Shown: positions 34,456 to 43,458, counted from the stretch's first letter. The stretch: 64,000 nt of DNA from Paenibacillus massiliensis 2301065 = DSM 16942 (GCF_000377505.1 NZ_KB898193.1:248001-312000), one strand, 5' to 3'. Program-made: numbers and translations. Notes: a model not told the origin generated them from the sequence alone.

Positions 34456-34746
34456 TTAATGCTCCGACGCTTCTGGTTCATTGCGTACCGCTATCGAATC
34501 CTGCATGGCTTCCAATTCATCCTCCGCCATCTGGTTTACATCCAGTGCGGGATATTCATTCATACCTGAGTCCTTGGCGGTCAGTGCCTCCCAGTTCACA
34601 TGCTGTGCAGCAATGGGATATGGGGGTACAGATTCATGTGACAGCATGAACTCTGGCGGCAATGCATCACGCTCTCCGGCTGCCGGAAAACGAATCACCA
34701 ACGCTTGACTACCCAGCTTGTGTCTGACCTTGGCGGGTCTCTTCAT
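34456..34746 (-). CDS. Hypothetical protein upstream of sspH
   Basis: About 96 residues. Basic N-terminus (MKRPAKVRHKLGSQALVIRF), a Pro-rich middle and an acidic C-terminus with MAEDELEAMQDS. No membrane segment or signal peptide, no family recognised. ATG 34746 is preceded by GGAGGG nine bases upstream, while an earlier in-frame ATG touches that site. A sigma-G-like promoter is 35-64 bp upstream and sspH follows, so a role in the spore is plausible by position only. Confidence 0.6.
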   Translation of the reverse strand: MKRPAKVRHKLGSQALVIRFPAAGERDALPPEFMLSHESVPPYPIAAQHVNWEALTAKDSGMNEYPALDVNQMAEDELEAMQDSIAVRNEPEASEH

Positions 34747-34780
34747 GCTGTTCATCCCTCCACGTAAGTAGTTCGTTTGT

Positions 34781-34810
34781 TACTATGTACAGAACATCCA
34801 TCAGACATGC
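34781..34810 (-). promoter_or_regulatory. Forespore (sigma-G/F-type) promoter for the hypothetical gene and sspH
   Basis: Minus strand GCATG (34810-34806), 18 bp, CATAGTA (34787-34781): full match to GMATR and one mismatch to CATNMTA, at ideal spacing. Inferred from consensus and from the spore gene it serves. Confidence 0.55.
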
Positions 34811-34812
34811 GT

Positions 34813-34841
34813 TCATACAAAATCATTCATGAAGCATACTA
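34813..34841 (+). promoter_or_regulatory. Forespore-type promoter possibly serving ku-ligD
   Basis: Plus strand TCATA (34813-34817), 17 bp, CATACTA (34835-34841). The -10 matches sigma-G consensus perfectly and the -35 has one mismatch. It is 249 bp upstream of the ku start and back-to-back with the sspH-side promoter. In B. subtilis ku-ligD is forespore-expressed. The remaining leader (34842-35089) shows a short dyad around ATCAACCTAAGGTTGA and nothing else recognised. Confidence 0.45.
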
Positions 34842-35089
34842 CAGGTAAGCGAGATGGACGCATATTCTCCATGCACAAGCCACTGCTATAACCGGGATAT
34901 CAACCTAAGGTTGAAGCGGCGTTTTCAACAATAGCGCCTGTTAATAATAAACATCATACGTCCAGCTTAAGTTCATATGATCGCCAAGATGCATCCACAC
35001 AAATGAAGCAAGTAGAATATTTGAAATGAAATACGATGCAAAATGCTAATAGGATCTCACACAAATCAAAGAGGAAGGATGGTGCACTC

Positions 35090-36001
35090 ATGCATACCGT
35101 CTGGAAAGGAGCCATTAGCTTCGGATTGGTTCACGTCCCTGTCAAGATGTTTTCCGCAACGGAGAATAAGGACATTTCCATGCGCTACATTCACAAGGAA
35201 TGCGGCAGTCCGCTCAGTTATGTTCGTAAATGTCCCGTATGTGACAAAGAGGTGGAATGGGAGGAGATTGGCAAGGGCTACGAGTACGAGAAGAGCAGAT
35301 TCGTCATGTTTGATAAGGACGAGCTGGAGCAGCTCACGGAGCAGGGCAACAAGAATATCACGATTCTGGATTTCGTGAATCTGGAGGATATCGACCCGAT
35401 CTACTTTCAAAAAACTTATTATCTGTCCCCTGATCAGACTGGAGATAATGCCTATTCCTTACTGCTGAACGCGATGCGAGATACCGGGAAAATCGGGATC
35501 GCCCAAATCTCCATTCGCTCCAAAAGCAGTCTGGCAGCCATTCGTGTATACAACAACTGTCTGGCGATCGAGACCATCTTCTACCCGGATGAGATAAGAC
35601 CCGTCAGCCAGGTCCCCAATCTGCCCGAGCAGCCGCAGGTTAACGAGAAGGAACTAACGATGGCCAAAATGCTTATTGAGCAGCTTTCGAGCGAATTCGA
35701 CCCTGCCAAATATACGGATGCCTATCGTGACAAGGTGCTTGAGCTCATTTCTCACAAAATCGCGGGTGAGGAGATTAAGGTAGCTCCATCCAAGCCAGAG
35801 ACGAATGTCGTTGATCTCATGGCAGCACTGCAAGCCAGTATCGAATCCATCAAGCCGATCGCTACAGATCCTGGTCCGGCTCCTGCGAAGCCACGCAAGC
35901 CGCGCAAGCCAGCCGCCTCACGGCAAGCTGCTGGTGGCGAAGCCAGTGATGCCGCTGCGGCTCCCAAGCGTAAAAGCACAACAAAACGGACCAAGACCTA
36001 G
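35090..36001 (+). CDS. ku: Non-homologous end-joining protein Ku
   Basis: Bacterial Ku of 303 residues, which binds DNA double-strand ends as a dimer and recruits LigD. Begins MHTVWKGAISFGLVHVPVKM, has the Cys motif YVRKCPVCDKEVEW, KTYYLSPDQTGDNAYSLL and the core VNEKELTMAKMLIEQLSSEF. The C-terminal 50 residues are a Lys/Arg/Pro/Ala-rich tail of the kind that contacts DNA. ATG 35090 is preferred to an upstream in-frame ATG because the family starts there and GAGGAAGG precedes it. Next to a LigD polymerase-domain gene. Confidence 0.95.
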   Translation: MHTVWKGAISFGLVHVPVKMFSATENKDISMRYIHKECGSPLSYVRKCPVCDKEVEWEEIGKGYEYEKSRFVMFDKDELEQLTEQGNKNITILDFVNLEDIDPIYFQKTYYLSPDQTGDNAYSLLLNAMRDTGKIGIAQISIRSKSSLAAIRVYNNCLAIETIFYPDEIRPVSQVPNLPEQPQVNEKELTMAKMLIEQLSSEFDPAKYTDAYRDKVLELISHKIAGEEIKVAPSKPETNVVDLMAALQASIESIKPIATDPGPAPAKPRKPRKPAASRQAAGGEASDAAAAPKRKSTTKRTKT

Positions 36002-36034
36002 TCAACATATCCGACCAGCAAAGGAGGTGCAGGA

Positions 36035-36922
36035 TTGGCACGTACAGCACAGGGAACGATCACCATCATGGGCTGCGAGATTCCCATTACGAACCCAGAC
36101 AAGCCCTTGTGGCCGGAGGCAGGCATTACCAAGGCCATTTATTTGGAAAAGCTCGCCCTACTCGCACCTTATCTGCTGAAATATTGCCGTAATCGTCTCT
36201 TAACCGTCATTCGCTGGCCGCATGGCATTCATGGCAAATTTTTTTATCAGAAAAACGCGCCTGTCTCCAGACCCGAGTATATATCAACGTACCGTGATGG
36301 TGATATTGAGTATATCGTGCTGAACGAGCTGCCCCAGCTATTATGGCTTGGCAATCAGGCTGCTCTCGAATTTCATCCCTCCTTGCATGACGTAGGCAGT
36401 ATACTACCTCGCGAATGGATTATTGATCTGGACCCGACGCTTGAGATCGAGCCTAGAATCATGGAGGCCGCCAGCCTTGTCGATGATGTGCTTCGTTCGC
36501 TAGGCATTGCATCCGTTGCCAAGACCTCGGGGGCTACAGGTGTTCAGATCATCGTGCCGATCCATCAGGGGATTACCTTCGACGAATTGCGCAGTGTAGG
36601 GCATCTGGTCGGTCGTTACGTAACGGAGAAGCATCCGAAGCTGTTCACGATTGAGCGATTAAAAAAAGAGCGCGGTACCTGCATCTACTTTGATTATTTG
36701 CAGCATTACGCTGGCAAGACGATCGCAGCCCCCTACACACCGCGGGCTCGCGCCGGAGCTACGGTATCCACACCGCTCACATGGGCAGAGGTAAGACAGA
36801 ATGTCTCTCCACTGGATTATCATCTGCTTAACATTGAGGAACGGCTGGGAAAGCTGGGCGACCTTCTGGATTCCCTTCCTCCACAGCCGCTGGAACCGAT
36901 TATCCGTCAGCTCAAGAAATAG
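36035..36922 (+). CDS. LigD polymerase-domain protein (stand-alone)
   Basis: Archaeo-eukaryotic-primase-type polymerase of NHEJ, 295 residues. Motifs: IPITNPDKPLWPEAGITKAI, HGIHGKFFYQKNAP, the catalytic metal site WIIDLDPTLE, KTSGATGVQIIVPI, and TIAAPYTPRARAGATVSTPL. It has only the polymerase domain; the ATP-dependent ligase domain (no KxDG motif) and the phosphoesterase domain of full LigD are missing, and no separate ligase gene is in the window. Start is TTG 36035 with AAAGGAGGTG just upstream. Follows ku by 33 bp in one operon. Confidence 0.93.
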   Translation: MARTAQGTITIMGCEIPITNPDKPLWPEAGITKAIYLEKLALLAPYLLKYCRNRLLTVIRWPHGIHGKFFYQKNAPVSRPEYISTYRDGDIEYIVLNELPQLLWLGNQAALEFHPSLHDVGSILPREWIIDLDPTLEIEPRIMEAASLVDDVLRSLGIASVAKTSGATGVQIIVPIHQGITFDELRSVGHLVGRYVTEKHPKLFTIERLKKERGTCIYFDYLQHYAGKTIAAPYTPRARAGATVSTPLTWAEVRQNVSPLDYHLLNIEERLGKLGDLLDSLPPQPLEPIIRQLKK

Positions 36923-36938
36923 TAAACTTATTTACGAC

Positions 36939-36971
36939 AAAAAAGCCCGACAGGTCACTTACCTGCCGGGC
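36939..36971 (-). terminator. Terminator of yitT-like gene (also faces ligD-pol gene)
   Basis: Stem GCCCGACAGGT / ACCTGCCGGGC with one mismatch, 5-nt loop (36945-36971). On the minus strand it is followed by TTTTTTGTCG. It sits between two convergent genes and may act on both. Confidence 0.85.
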
Positions 36972-37052
36972 ATTTCTGCTACACGATCTGCTATACATTC
37001 AGCCCTTAACCAACAGCCAACCATTCAATCATTCATGCCGGCTTCAGCTTCG

Positions 37053-37964
37053 CTAATGGATTCCCTTTTTCTTGAAGCGTCCACCCTTCACATCGTGAAT
37101 ATTGCCGATCGCCACGAACGCATGCGAATCCCAATCCTCCACAATACTCTTCAGCTTCGCTTCCTCCAGTCGAGTGATTACGACAAAGATAACCTTCCTG
37201 CTGTCACCCGAAAAACCGCCTTCTCCATCCAGATACGTCACACCACGTCCCAGTCGATCGGTAAGTGCATCGCCGATATCACGATATTTCTCACTAATAA
37301 TCCATACCGATTTGGATTGGTCAAGACCCTCAATGGTAATGTCAATCATCTTCATCGCAATATAGTACGCGATCATGGAGTAGAGGGCATTCGGCCATCC
37401 GAACACAAAGCCTGCACTTCCGAGTATGAAGACGTTGACGAACAGCACGACCTCGCCTACGGAAAATGGTGACTTCTCACTGACGAGAATCGCCACAATC
37501 TCCGTTCCATCCAGGGATCCGCCAGAGCGAATGACCAGACCGACACCTACACCGAGAATGACACCACCGAAGATTGCACCAAGCAAGGGCTCACCCGGTG
37601 TTAAGGCAGATACGTCATGCAGCAGGTACGTACCACCTGACATCAATACGACACCAAGCAGCGTACATAACGCAAATGTCTTGCCAATCTGCTTGTAGCC
37701 GAGGATCAGAAAAGGAAGATTCAGCATCACGAGGAACACGCCGAGGGGAATTCCGAAAATTTCAGACAGCATGATGGAAATACCAGTAATACCGCCGTCT
37801 ATTACTCCATTTGGTACGAGGAAAATCTCAAGGGCCACCGCCATCAAAGCTGCTCCGAGTACGATAAAGATACCCTTCTGCAGCAGCCGCTTCGTCTGCA
37901 CCTTCCGGCTAACCGGAAGCTTCTGTAGATTCGTTGCTATCTCATCTGGAGTCATGCTGCTCAT
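37053..37964 (-). CDS. YitT family membrane protein (DUF161 + DUF2179)
   Basis: 303 residues. Five membrane segments occupy about residues 30-190 (FIVLGAALMAVALEIFLVPN, IDGGITGISIMLSEIFGIPL and so on). The cytosolic DUF2179 domain follows (SVWIISEKYRDIGDALTDRL then GRGVTYLDGEGGFSGDSRKV). The protein has the length and layout of B. subtilis YitT/YpjC/YqfU. Function is unknown; an anion or small-solute transporter role has been proposed for the family. ATG follows GGGGGAG. Monocistronic. Confidence 0.9.
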   Translation of the reverse strand: MSSMTPDEIATNLQKLPVSRKVQTKRLLQKGIFIVLGAALMAVALEIFLVPNGVIDGGITGISIMLSEIFGIPLGVFLVMLNLPFLILGYKQIGKTFALCTLLGVVLMSGGTYLLHDVSALTPGEPLLGAIFGGVILGVGVGLVIRSGGSLDGTEIVAILVSEKSPFSVGEVVLFVNVFILGSAGFVFGWPNALYSMIAYYIAMKMIDITIEGLDQSKSVWIISEKYRDIGDALTDRLGRGVTYLDGEGGFSGDSRKVIFVVITRLEEAKLKSIVEDWDSHAFVAIGNIHDVKGGRFKKKGIH

Positions 37965-38155
37965 TCTACTCCCCCCATTTTTCTCAGCTTACAATTACAA
38001 GAAAAGGGACCGCTCCATGCAGCCCCCTCCTCCCGTCGTTGTTTCTCATATATATACTATATCATAACAGGAGATTTTTAGGCAAAAAAGTTAGAAAAAA
38101 GCAGTATACTCTCCAATGAGCAGGATTATCTATGCTAAACGGGCTCAAATCGACT

Positions 38156-39586
38156 TTAAAGAAGGGGAGATAACATGCGTGCTAGCACTTCTGCTGTCTT
38201 CTGAATGCGATGGCGTTCCTTGAATCGTTCAGACTCTATAGCTATTGAATGCTCCAGATCCCGCCTGAAGTCCTGCTCCAGGCGCTGAATGAATGCTTGA
38301 GAGAAGACCAGGGTGGTGAGCTCAAAATTATAAAACAAGCTCCGCATATCCATATTCGCCGTCCCTACAGATCCGAACAGATCATCGACAATCAGAATCT
38401 TGGCATGCATGAAGCCTTTGCGATATTGATAAAATCGGACACCAGCATTCAGCAGCTCAGCTACATAGGACAACGAGGCAAGCTTCACCAGTATGGAATC
38501 GGACTCATACGGAATGATGATTCGTACATCCACCCCACTGACAGCCGCTGTCTTGAGCGCCTCATAAATGCTCGGGTCCGGAATAAAATACGGTGTTGTT
38601 AGCCACACTCTGCGTCTGGCTACTGCGATAGCTCCGAAGCACAGCTCTTGAATCGCATTCCATGCCAAATCCGGCCCGCTGGCTACAATCTGGACCTGAT
38701 CCTCCCCTTCGCACTCATGTGGCGGAAAGAGACGGGGATCATCAATACGCTCACCCGAGGCAAGCTTCCAGTCACTGAGGAAGGTGTTCTGCAAAAAATA
38801 GACCGCATCGCCCTCGATGCGTGTGTGCGTGTCCCGCCAATCCCCCATTTTCGGATATTGGCCCAGATAGTCATCACCTACATTCAGACCACCGACAAAG
38901 CCAACTCTACCGTCTACAATCAGAATTTTGCGATGATTACGATAATTGATTCGTTTATCAAGTGTGGCTAGCAATGGCGGCAGAAAGTAATGAAATTCTA
39001 TTCCAGCCTGCTTGCAGGTCTGGACAAAGGAGGATGGGAGGTGATAGCTGCCCAGCCCGTCCACAACAAAGCGGACCTTGACGCCCTCCTTGGCCTTGCG
39101 GATCAGCAGCTTCTGAAAGGTCGATCCAATCGTATCGGCGCGAAAAATATAGAATTCGATATGAATATGATCCTGTGCCTGTTCGATCGCCGCAAGCATT
39201 GAAGCAAAGGTCTCCTCCCCGTCCGTGAGCACCGTTGCCCTGTTACAGCCTGTAATCGGGCTTTCCGTGAGTCGGGACAGCATGTTGAACAAGCGTTCAT
39301 AGTGGATGAACTCCGGGTTGGACATATGCTGGATGTCATGGATTACCTTGGTCTGACGCCACAGAGCTTCCTTAATCTGCTGGAACAATCTGGACCCCTG
39401 ATTGCGAAGTACTTTTCGTTTCTTGTAATCCTGAGCTACAAAATAGTACACAACGAAGCCAATCAGCGGAAAACAAAACAGAATAAAGAGCCAGGCGACC
39501 GCCTTAGCTGGCTGTCGAAACTCAAGAATGAGGATGGTTGCGGTCTGAAAAATAAATATGAGCAGCACAATCGTCAGCCACAGCAT
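38156..39586 (-). CDS. cls: Cardiolipin synthase
   Basis: Phospholipase-D-type enzyme of 476 residues that condenses two phosphatidylglycerols to cardiolipin at the membrane. Two N-terminal membrane helices (about 1-50), then two HKD motifs: NHRKILIVDGRVGFVGGLNV and MHAKILIVDDLFGSVGTANM. Typical ending ARMLSPLL. ATG follows AAGGAGGTG. No operon partners. Confidence 0.95.
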   Translation of the reverse strand: MLWLTIVLLIFIFQTATILILEFRQPAKAVAWLFILFCFPLIGFVVYYFVAQDYKKRKVLRNQGSRLFQQIKEALWRQTKVIHDIQHMSNPEFIHYERLFNMLSRLTESPITGCNRATVLTDGEETFASMLAAIEQAQDHIHIEFYIFRADTIGSTFQKLLIRKAKEGVKVRFVVDGLGSYHLPSSFVQTCKQAGIEFHYFLPPLLATLDKRINYRNHRKILIVDGRVGFVGGLNVGDDYLGQYPKMGDWRDTHTRIEGDAVYFLQNTFLSDWKLASGERIDDPRLFPPHECEGEDQVQIVASGPDLAWNAIQELCFGAIAVARRRVWLTTPYFIPDPSIYEALKTAAVSGVDVRIIIPYESDSILVKLASLSYVAELLNAGVRFYQYRKGFMHAKILIVDDLFGSVGTANMDMRSLFYNFELTTLVFSQAFIQRLEQDFRRDLEHSIAIESERFKERHRIQKTAEVLARMLSPLL

Positions 39587-39719
39587 AAGGCACCTCCTTG
39601 TACATTATTGTCATGATTAATAGGATTGCTGAATAAATAGTAAGCAAACAGGCATATAGCCGGCACCTCACTCACGCACTTCACCATGCCAGGCGGAATC
39701 TGCCGGAAAGGAGCTGTTT

Positions 39720-40751
39720 ATGAGAAAACAAGATTGGAACCGGAGGATGACTCTACTTGTGCTCTCTGACGCACAGCGGTCCCCCCGGCAGTTTCATATA
39801 TCCAGGCCTATCGTAATCCTAGTACCTACGCTGGCTATTTTGTCCATATCGACTATGATTATTACCCTCCAGATCCGCTCCTCACAGACGATATCTCGTC
39901 TGGAGACCACATTGGCTGCCCAGAGCATGCAGATGGAAATGACCGTGACGAATAAGGATGAAGCCATCCAGCGGCTACAGCAGGAAATTCTGCTCTTGTC
40001 CAATCAGGCAGAGAACGTCAAGGAACGCATGGAGCGAATACGTGAGCTGGAGGAGCAATTGGAGCAATTTATCCAGAAGCATGACATCTCATCAAGCAAG
40101 ACCTCAGCGTCTTCCTTTACTCCATTGGCTTGGGATGCCAACGGGAACAAGGGCGGCCAATGGATCGCGGTGCATGACAAACAGTTGAGCACACTCGGCA
40201 AGGAGACTACAGAGGATTTCGAGGAAATCACGGCCATGCTGGATAGCATGGAGTCCTCGATACCTCGTGTCCTGAAGAAGGCCGAGTCCGTCCAGACTTC
40301 GCTGGAGCAACGCCAGCGGCAAGCTCGTCTGAAGGCACGACAACTGGAGCTGGCTGAGAATGGCAAGCCAAATGCCTGGCCTACAGCCGCTCGGCGAATT
40401 ACCTCCAGCTTTGGCTATCGAACAGACCCCTTCAATGGACGTGCCGCCTATCATGCTGGTATCGACATTGCAGGGAACACAGGTGACCCCATCTATGCGG
40501 CAGGTGCAGGGAAGGTCATTGCCTCTGCTCAGGACGGCAGTCGCGGCAAATATATTATGATTGAGCATCCAAATGGCCTACAGACCTGGTATATGCATCT
40601 GCACGCCTTATCTGTCTCGGTAGGCGAGCAAGTCAGCAAGGGCGAGCTGATCGGTAAGCTCGGTAGTACTGGACGCAGTACAGGCCCACATCTACATTTT
40701 CAGGTGGTTAAACAAAATATCCCCATCGATCCCCTGCTGTATGTGCGTTAA
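39720..40751 (+). CDS. Membrane-anchored M23 family metallopeptidase
   Basis: Peptidoglycan endopeptidase of 343 residues. Short basic cytosolic N-terminus, one membrane helix at about 28-48, a long coiled coil (about 55-215). The C-terminal LytM/M23 domain has the zinc ligands in AYHAGIDIAG (H-x3-D) and GPHLHFQV (H-x-H), plus GLQTWYMHLHALSV. ATG follows AAAGGAG. The bactofilin gene follows 71 bp downstream; M23-bactofilin pairs shape cell wall synthesis in other bacteria. Both are inferred to work together at the envelope. Confidence 0.93.
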   Translation: MRKQDWNRRMTLLVLSDAQRSPRQFHISRPIVILVPTLAILSISTMIITLQIRSSQTISRLETTLAAQSMQMEMTVTNKDEAIQRLQQEILLLSNQAENVKERMERIRELEEQLEQFIQKHDISSSKTSASSFTPLAWDANGNKGGQWIAVHDKQLSTLGKETTEDFEEITAMLDSMESSIPRVLKKAESVQTSLEQRQRQARLKARQLELAENGKPNAWPTAARRITSSFGYRTDPFNGRAAYHAGIDIAGNTGDPIYAAGAGKVIASAQDGSRGKYIMIEHPNGLQTWYMHLHALSVSVGEQVSKGELIGKLGSTGRSTGPHLHFQVVKQNIPIDPLLYVR

Positions 40752-40822
40752 TATGTAAATTTTATGAGCCGACACCCTATTCCAGTTGTGAGAAGGTATC
40801 ATATTCCGAAGGAGAGATGTAC

Positions 40823-41251
40823 ATGTTCAAGCCTGGCTTAGGGAAGCGACAAGCAGCCCCTGTTGAGGCAGTCCTGTCCTATGGCACGACCTTTACAGGT
40901 ACGCTTCATTGTCACGTCCCCGTACGAATTGAAGGCGTTGTCCACGGTAGCATTGCCAGCACCGATCTCATCATTATTAGCGAGTCTGCCATTGTCACTG
41001 CGGACGTCACTGCCCGAGAAATCGTTATTGCAGGCAAGCTGATCGGAGAGATACATGCGGAGCAGCGCTTGACACTGGCCTCCACAGCCGAAATTCATGG
41101 CAATATCACCGCCAATTCGCTTATTGTGTTCGAAGGAGCCATTCTCGATGGAGCTACCAAAATGGAACATTCCGTTAGTACTACTGCTGAAGAGACGAAT
41201 GCTTCAGAAACGGAGGCCTCCTCTGCCCACTCACGTGCTGAGGCTGGCTAG
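40823..41251 (+). CDS. Bactofilin (polymer-forming cytoskeletal protein)
   Basis: 142 residues. Central right-handed beta-helix repeat typical of bactofilins: VLSYGTTFTGTLHCHVPVRI, GVVHGSIASTDLIIISESAI, AREIVIAGKLIGEIHAEQRL, and HGNITANSLIVFEGAIL. Short N-terminal and a Glu/Ala/Ser-rich C-terminal tail. ATG 40823 is eight bases after GGAG; the ATG six bases earlier is too close. Polymerises without nucleotides and probably scaffolds the M23 peptidase encoded just upstream. Confidence 0.92.
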   Translation: MFKPGLGKRQAAPVEAVLSYGTTFTGTLHCHVPVRIEGVVHGSIASTDLIIISESAIVTADVTAREIVIAGKLIGEIHAEQRLTLASTAEIHGNITANSLIVFEGAILDGATKMEHSVSTTAEETNASETEASSAHSRAEAG

Positions 41252-41300
41252 ACTGACCCTATACTCCCTATTATCTGCACCGTAGTCATTATATAAACCA

Positions 41301-41346
41301 CAAGCCCTTTGCCAGAACCGTGCAATACGGAAGGGCAAAGGGCTTG
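41301..41346 (+). terminator. Long hairpin between bactofilin and ABC permease genes
   Basis: Perfect 13-bp stem CAAGCCCTTTGCC / GGCAAAGGGCTTG with an inner CCGT/ACGG stem. T-tracts are weak on both sides, and it lies between convergent genes, so it may terminate both. Confidence 0.65.
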
Positions 41347-41385
41347 TTAATATGCTACTATTTCTAATTCTAATGATGCCTCACC

Positions 41386-42171
41386 TCAGGACGAGACGTC
41401 ACGCTTGATGAAGACGAGCCAGCTTACGGCCAAGAACACAATGTAATAAGCAGCCAGCACGGTAATGGAGAAGCCAAGTGTCGTGCCCATACTTGAGACT
41501 GGACTGTCGATATACACAGTCAGATCCAGATGGGATACGAGTAAATATTTCACCCATTCTGCTCTTCCTTGCAGGAGTAACAGAAACATTCCTACAAAGT
41601 TCTGTAAGAATAGAATGCCCAGTGACAAACCGATCGCAAGGGCACCCGACCGAAATACGGAGGACACCATGAACGCAAAGGTCAGAATGATGAACAGCGT
41701 CACATATTTAGTCAGAATCATGGCAAATGCATACTGTGCAGGACTTAATTGCGAGCCTTCACCTATTGGGAAGATCGACTCGGGTGACAATGCCAACGCA
41801 GACGTAAGTATACTCCCTGCAACCAGCAGTGCTGTGCCGAACAGGCTGAACAGAATGACTGCTATATACTTGGATATCAGAATTTTCGTTCGGCTCCATG
41901 GACGAATCAGCAATAGCTTGATCGTACCCCAACTGAATTCCCCTGCAACAATATCTGCACTAACAATGACCGTGAAGATCGTGAGCAGGAAGAAGCATAC
42001 CAACATTGTCAGCATGGCACCATCCCATACGCTAATCTGGTCACTTGCTAATGACACCAGTAAAGGCACTGTCAGTGCGATGAGCAGCAAGATCCCCAGC
42101 ATCACCCATGTACGCACTCTGATATAGATCTTTATATTCTCGTTATGAACAAGCTTTAAGAAGTTAGACAA
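41386..42171 (-). CDS. ABC-2 type transporter permease
   Basis: Integral membrane protein of 261 residues, six membrane segments, ABC-2 subfamily (resembles permeases of bacitracin/lantibiotic-immunity type exporters). Recognisable: IVAGEFSWGTIKLLLIRPWS (amphipathic loop after the second helix). Its ATG overlaps the end of the ATPase gene by 8 bp, so the pair forms one exporter. Substrate unknown. Confidence 0.88.
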   Translation of the reverse strand: MSNFLKLVHNENIKIYIRVRTWVMLGILLLIALTVPLLVSLASDQISVWDGAMLTMLVCFFLLTIFTVIVSADIVAGEFSWGTIKLLLIRPWSRTKILISKYIAVILFSLFGTALLVAGSILTSALALSPESIFPIGEGSQLSPAQYAFAMILTKYVTLFIILTFAFMVSSVFRSGALAIGLSLGILFLQNFVGMFLLLLQGRAEWVKYLLVSHLDLTVYIDSPVSSMGTTLGFSITVLAAYYIVFLAVSWLVFIKRDVSS

Positions 42172-43072
42172 TTCCTACACCTCCTGTTAGCTCTAAGAAT
42201 TGATCCTCAAGCGTCTGCGACAATGGACGGATGGAATACACTTTGATGCCTGCCTCAATTAAGCGTTGATTCAGTTCAGCTGTCTGCTCCCGATCCAGTG
42301 GCACGACCAGCGTCTGCCCTTGAATTCTCCCGTTCGTTACTAATGTAAGCGCATGGGCAGGATCGCTGACTTCAAAAGCAACTTCTGTAGCTGCAAGGAG
42401 TGCGCCATCTGACTTCAGTTTCCTCACATCCACCAAACGTCCATTTTGGATGATGGCAACCGTATCGCACATAAGCTCCATCTCACTAAGCAAGTGACTG
42501 GAGACAAATATCGTGGTGCCCTCTTCCCTGCTCAGATGCTGCAGATAATCTCTTAGCTCACGAATTCCTTGCGGGTCCATTCCATTCGTCGGCTCATCCA
42601 GAATGAGCAGCTTGGGGCGATGCAGCAAGGCTTGAGCAACACCCAGACGCTGTCTCATCCCGAGGGAATAGGACTTTACCCTGTCATGTATTCGTTGTTC
42701 AAGGCCGACAAGACGTACCGTCTCCTCTATGCGTTCCTTTGTAATCCCAGGCAGCATGCGAGCGAAGTGCTGTAGATTCTGATATCCCGTCATGAAGCGA
42801 TACAGCTCGGGATTCTCAACGATGGCCCCGACTTGAGCAATCGCCTGCTCAAAGTCCGTCTTCATACTATGGCCGCAGATGGAGATGTCCCCCTCACTGA
42901 TCGAGATCAACCCGACCATCATGCGAATGGTTGTCGTTTTCCCTGCTCCATTGGGCCCGAGAAAACCGAACACCTGCCCAGGCATCACATCTAGAGTTAG
43001 CTTATCCACCAGTCTTTTGCTACCTTTGATTTTGCTGACCCCTTGAAGGCGAACAATTGGCTCCAGACTCAT
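42164..43072 (-). CDS. ABC transporter ATP-binding protein
   Basis: 302 residues. Walker A GPNGAGKTT, Q-loop, signature SLGMRQRLGVAQALL, Walker B LLILDEPTNGMDPQG and H-loop SSHLLSEM. The BcrA-like C-terminal extension (about 215-302) is of the kind found in antimicrobial peptide exporters. ATG 43072 follows AAAGGAG. Partner of the permease gene that overlaps its end. Confidence 0.92.
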   Translation of the reverse strand: MSLEPIVRLQGVSKIKGSKRLVDKLTLDVMPGQVFGFLGPNGAGKTTTIRMMVGLISISEGDISICGHSMKTDFEQAIAQVGAIVENPELYRFMTGYQNLQHFARMLPGITKERIEETVRLVGLEQRIHDRVKSYSLGMRQRLGVAQALLHRPKLLILDEPTNGMDPQGIRELRDYLQHLSREEGTTIFVSSHLLSEMELMCDTVAIIQNGRLVDVRKLKSDGALLAATEVAFEVSDPAHALTLVTNGRIQGQTLVVPLDREQTAELNQRLIEAGIKVYSIRPLSQTLEDQFLELTGGVGIV

Positions 43073-43458
43073 CCGATGAACTCCTTTCTCGCAGCATTCG
43101 CTGCCCACCTCAAAAAATAATTATATGAAATTCAGTCTATCACATCCTGCCAGCAAGCAATAACAACGAGTTAACATGACTAGAACATAAGGACGCCTTT
43201 ACATACCATATATTGGCGTAAAAATACTATTCATAACCATACTTTATATAGTAAAATATTATATATATTATGATGTATGATCATATTTTGAGCTCGCGTA
43301 ACGTCTGATTCAGACACACCATTTGCATAAATATGTGTGAATGTTTACATTCATGTAGCTCTAATCTGATCTTACACAAATGGAGTCACCTCAATGAATA
43401 AATCTCCATGACGGCTCCATGGGCATACCTTCTTCGCGATGTGTCCATAAGCTCGAGA
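43073..43458. other. Gene-free AT-rich region with a dyad
   Basis: About 385 bp between the divergent ABC ATPase and XRE regulator genes. It is strongly AT-rich at 43200-43290 and has an ACGCC...GGCGT inverted repeat near 43194-43216. A compact dyad TGAATGTTTACATTCA lies at 43338-43353, a plausible operator. No open frame with a ribosome binding site was found. Confidence 0.5.

Noticed and set aside
34900..34918. Near-palindrome ATCAACCTAAGGTTGA upstream of ku as operator or terminator
   Set aside because: Short, no T-tract, no regulator nearby; kept only as a remark in the promoter entry.
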